Program-made: the position numbers and the translations under genes
Origin: Candidatus Saccharimonadota bacterium
Lineage (GTDB): Bacteria; Patescibacteriota; Saccharimonadia; Saccharimonadales; Saccharimonadaceae
DNA length: 8,260 bases
NCBI GenBank assembly: GCA_905373345.1
Contig: CAJPSU010000025.1
Span: forward strand, 1-8,260
Reading direction: 5' to 3'
Shown: in pieces, positions 6,558 to 8,260 of the stretch
Layout: the number at the start of each line of letters is the position of its first letter
How positions within the stretch are numbered: the stretch's first letter is position 1
The notes under the pieces: model-generated
Seen by the model: the letters and a program-made list of their open reading frames with translations, nothing else
What the model was told of the DNA's origin: nothing
Database searches by the model: none

Positions 6558-7571
6558 TCAAACGTCGGTCGCTGCCGAACTTTTATTGTTGTGGCGCGGA
6601 TTTTTTGCTGCAAAGGCGCGCAAATCGACAACGACATCATCTTCATCGACAATTTTACGCCCGAGCAGAGCTTCAATGACATCTTCAATCGTAACGACAC
6701 CTGCTGTTTCGCGGTAATCATTCACGACAATGAACAAATGATGGCGCGTCTTGATAAACGCCGACAGAGCTTTTTCAAGTTTTTGATTTTGATTGATACA
6801 ATAAACTTTTCGCTCCATCGCCGTCTCTGCGCGGTGCGAGCGCTTGTCCGTAAGCGTCAGCAAATCGCGGATATAGAGCACGCCGACGATATGATCAATA
6901 TCGCCATCCATGACCGGAAAGCGGCTGTGTCCGGTCTTGTGCAGCTCGTCAAGTAAAAGCGGTCCAATTAGCTGGTCTTTTTTCACTGCATCAATCACGC
7001 CGCGCGGCGTCATGACTTCCTCGACCGTTTTATTGCCGAAATGGAGCGTGCTTTTGATAAGGCGTTTTTCGTCAGCGGTCAAAATCGCACCCGATTCTTT
7101 TACCAAATGCTCTAATTCCTGGCGCGAACTGAGCAGACTCGCTTCGGGCGGCGTCGCGACGCTCCGCAATAGTTTACCGACGCCCGGATAGCGCTCAACA
7201 AACCGCAACAACTTCGGCTCAAGCATCATATAATACCGGTCTGTAGCCGCTGCTAACATGCCACTATGTGCAATACGACCATACCCGAGCGCTACAAGCG
7301 CCGCAACCAATACGCCAACCAGCCAGCCAAACGCCATAATTGCACATGGCACCGTGCAAACCAATAATAGCGCCTCAGCTGCTTTCTGCAGTGACAAAAT
7401 ATCGTTAATAAGCAAGCTGCGCCGTAGCTCTTCTGCCGCCGACGCATCACCTATCGCCCGTCGACGCTGTAACTCATATGACGATACTATGGTGCGCCGA
7501 GGTGACATGCTCGCTATTGCAACAAGTGCGAGAAATAGTGCGGCGAAAGTCAAAACCCAAAGCGTCTGCAT
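6558..7571 (-). CDS. CBS-pair membrane protein with degenerate DUF21-like domain (337 aa), paralogue of the neighbouring CNNM-like gene
   Basis: Hydrophobic helices lie at about 3-22, 62-81 and 83-98. Between the first two, SPRRTIVSSYELQRRRAIGDASAAEELRR resembles the cytoplasmic loop of DUF21 proteins (Ser, Glu-Leu, Arg-rich, Gly-Asp, Ala). The GExxP loop found in the neighbour is absent and the domain is shorter, so ion transport by itself is doubtful. Residues 147-185 form the linker (SRQELEHLVKES, LTADEKRLIKSTLHFGNKTV). The CBS pair runs from about 186 to 305 with EVMTPRG (185-191), GHSRFPVMDGD (214-224), HIVGVLYIRDLL and AGVVTIEDVIEALLG. The tail is charged. Domain order and CBS motifs match the neighbour, so the two are diverged paralogues, only 22 bases apart and presumably cotranscribed. 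A regulatory or heteromeric partner role is an inference. A weak GAAGG lies 1 base before the ATG and a -10 box 6 bases before it. Confidence 0.88.
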   Translation of the reverse strand: MQTLWVLTFAALFLALVAIASMSPRRTIVSSYELQRRRAIGDASAAEELRRSLLINDILSLQKAAEALLLVCTVPCAIMAFGWLVGVLVAALVALGYGRIAHSGMLAAATDRYYMMLEPKLLRFVERYPGVGKLLRSVATPPEASLLSSRQELEHLVKESGAILTADEKRLIKSTLHFGNKTVEEVMTPRGVIDAVKKDQLIGPLLLDELHKTGHSRFPVMDGDIDHIVGVLYIRDLLTLTDKRSHRAETAMERKVYCINQNQKLEKALSAFIKTRHHLFIVVNDYRETAGVVTIEDVIEALLGRKIVDEDDVVVDLRAFAAKNPRHNNKSSAATDV

Positions 7572-7577
7572 GCCTTC

Positions 7578-7606
7578 ATTGTACCGCAGTATCGCTTGCT
7601 TGGCGA
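7578..7606 (-). promoter_or_regulatory. Promoter of the tandem DUF21/CBS genes, predicted leaderless
   Basis: The minus strand has TACAAT (7583-7578), a one-mismatch -10 box, six bases before the ATG at 7571. A partial -35 TCGCCA (7606-7601, 4 of 6) lies at a 17-base spacing. The start of transcription would fall on or beside the ATG, as for the PH-like gene. It faces the promoter of the divergent thioredoxin gene; the two -35 boxes abut and share position 7601. Confidence 0.5.
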
Positions 7607-7624
7607 GGTTCAGCGCGCTATACT
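7596..7624 (+). promoter_or_regulatory. Promoter of the DsbA-like gene
   Basis: TTGCTT (7596-7601) and TATACT (7619-7624) are spaced by 17 bases, and GCGC precedes the -10 box as in the dnaJ and giant membrane protein promoters. Initiation near 7631 gives a leader of about 19 bases that carries AAGGAGG (7640-7646), a strong Shine-Dalgarno three bases before the ATG at 7650. Confidence 0.6.
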
Positions 7625-7649
7625 TTACAAAGAGAAACGAAGGAGGATT

Positions 7650-8260
7650 ATGACAAAACGAGCCTGGATTATCTTTGCCGCAATCTGCATGGCGATTATC
7701 GGCGGATTGATTTATTTGTCACGCAGCAACAAAGTAAACGTAGCAACCGTCAATCCTATCACTATACAGACCGCTACTGCCGATAACGGCAATATTGCCG
7801 ACCATACCTACGGTAACATAAAAAGCAAAGTGATTTTGTTTGAATACGCGGACTTTCAATGTCCAGGTTGTAATTCAGCGCATCCGATCATCAAAAAAGT
7901 TGTCGAAAAATACAAAGGGCAAATCGGCTACATTTTCCGCAATTATCCGCTAACAAATGCACACCCGAATGCGCTTGCTGCCGCTGCCGCTGCCGAATCA
8001 GCTGGAGTAGAGGGGAAATATTGGGAAATGCATGATAAATTATTTGAGCAACGCAGCGACTGGGTTGAACTAACAGGCGCAGCACGCACAAATTATTTCG
8101 TATCGCTCGCGGCAGAGCTTGGCATTAACAAAGATAAGTTTTCTGAGCATCTTGATAGCGCCTCAATCCGCAAAAAAATCAACTATGACCTTGCTGTCGG
8201 CACGAAAGCTGGCGTCAGCGGAACACCAGCGCTTTTTATCGGTAAAAAAGACGTCGGCAA
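7650..8260 (+). CDS. Membrane-anchored DsbA-family thioredoxin-fold oxidoreductase, 3' end cut by window
   Basis: 203 codons are open from ATG to the window edge. Residues 5-23 are a hydrophobic signal-anchor after a short basic start (MTKR), so the enzyme should face outward from the membrane. A short linker leads to the thioredoxin-fold core: VILFEYADFQCPGC (61-74) with the redox pair C71/C74, YIFRNYPL (94-101), an inserted helical domain with AAAAAESAG and KYWEMHDKLFEQ, and the cis-proline loop GVSGTPALFIG (188-198, Pro193). This is the DsbA/DSBA-like thioredoxin pattern (PF01323/PF13462), and such proteins oxidise Cys pairs in secreted proteins, usually recharged by DsbB or VKOR. CPGC is also found in the BdbD/DsbA-like class of Gram-positive bacteria. 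The last roughly 10-30 residues are missing. It is transcribed away from the CBS gene with 78 bases between starts. No partner oxidase is in view. Direction of the redox reaction is inferred. Confidence 0.93.
   Translation, partial: MTKRAWIIFAAICMAIIGGLIYLSRSNKVNVATVNPITIQTATADNGNIADHTYGNIKSKVILFEYADFQCPGCNSAHPIIKKVVEKYKGQIGYIFRNYPLTNAHPNALAAAAAAESAGVEGKYWEMHDKLFEQRSDWVELTGAARTNYFVSLAAELGINKDKFSEHLDSASIRKKINYDLAVGTKAGVSGTPALFIGKKDVG

Noticed and set aside
1..8260. CRISPR arrays, tRNA or rRNA genes, insertion sequences, long direct repeats
   Set aside because: No repeated spacers, no cloverleaf or rRNA-like segments and no transposase frames were seen; intergenic gaps are all under 100 bases.

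Overview
The window looks like a bacterial chromosome segment of about 50% GC with dense, mostly minus-strand genes, short spacers and no mobile elements, repeats or RNA genes. The gene content (a RimB/RimK-associated retropepsin-like protein, a very large polytopic membrane protein, a membrane-anchored DsbA-family thioredoxin, a CIRCE-controlled dnaJ) together with the promoter style suggests a Candidate Phyla Radiation organism, most likely Candidatus Saccharibacteria. This assignment is inferred from gene style and is not proven. TGA, TAG and TAA all appear to act as normal stops, so nothing points to a recoded UGA.

Layout: (i) 1-394, minus: nearly complete retropepsin-like (PF05618/RimB-type) protein, cut by the window edge. 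(ii) 443-3613, minus: a 1056-residue membrane protein with one N-terminal anchor, a Pro/Ala/Ser-rich linker and a very long run of hydrophobic helices; its function is unknown. (iii) 3712-4320, minus: a 202-residue soluble protein with a charged helical N-terminus and a probable bacterial PH-like beta domain, more AT-rich than its neighbours. (iv) 4394-5506, minus: a complete class I DnaJ preceded by a CIRCE operator and a perfect -10 box. (v) 5555-6535 and 6558-7571, minus: a tandem pair of DUF21/CBS membrane proteins. The first has an intact, eukaryote-CNNM-like transporter domain and the second a degenerate one. (vi) 7650-8260, plus, divergent from the pair: a membrane-anchored DsbA-like oxidoreductase, truncated by the window end.

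How the parts relate: the two DUF21/CBS genes probably form one unit for Mg2+/Co2+ homeostasis and could read into dnaJ. dnaJ also has its own HrcA/CIRCE-controlled promoter, and its operator overlaps the stop codon of the preceding gene. DnaJ (cytoplasmic folding) and the DsbA-like protein (extracytoplasmic disulfide formation) are both protein-folding factors but are divergently arranged and not obviously coregulated.

The most striking non-coding pattern is promoter placement. Several genes have a good -10 box only 6 to 13 bases from the start codon, which predicts leaderless or nearly leaderless mRNAs, while two others have strong Shine-Dalgarno sequences and longer leaders. Three promoters share an identical GCGC directly upstream of the -10 box. 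No convincing intrinsic terminator was seen anywhere. No obviously new multi-gene system such as a defence island or CRISPR is present.
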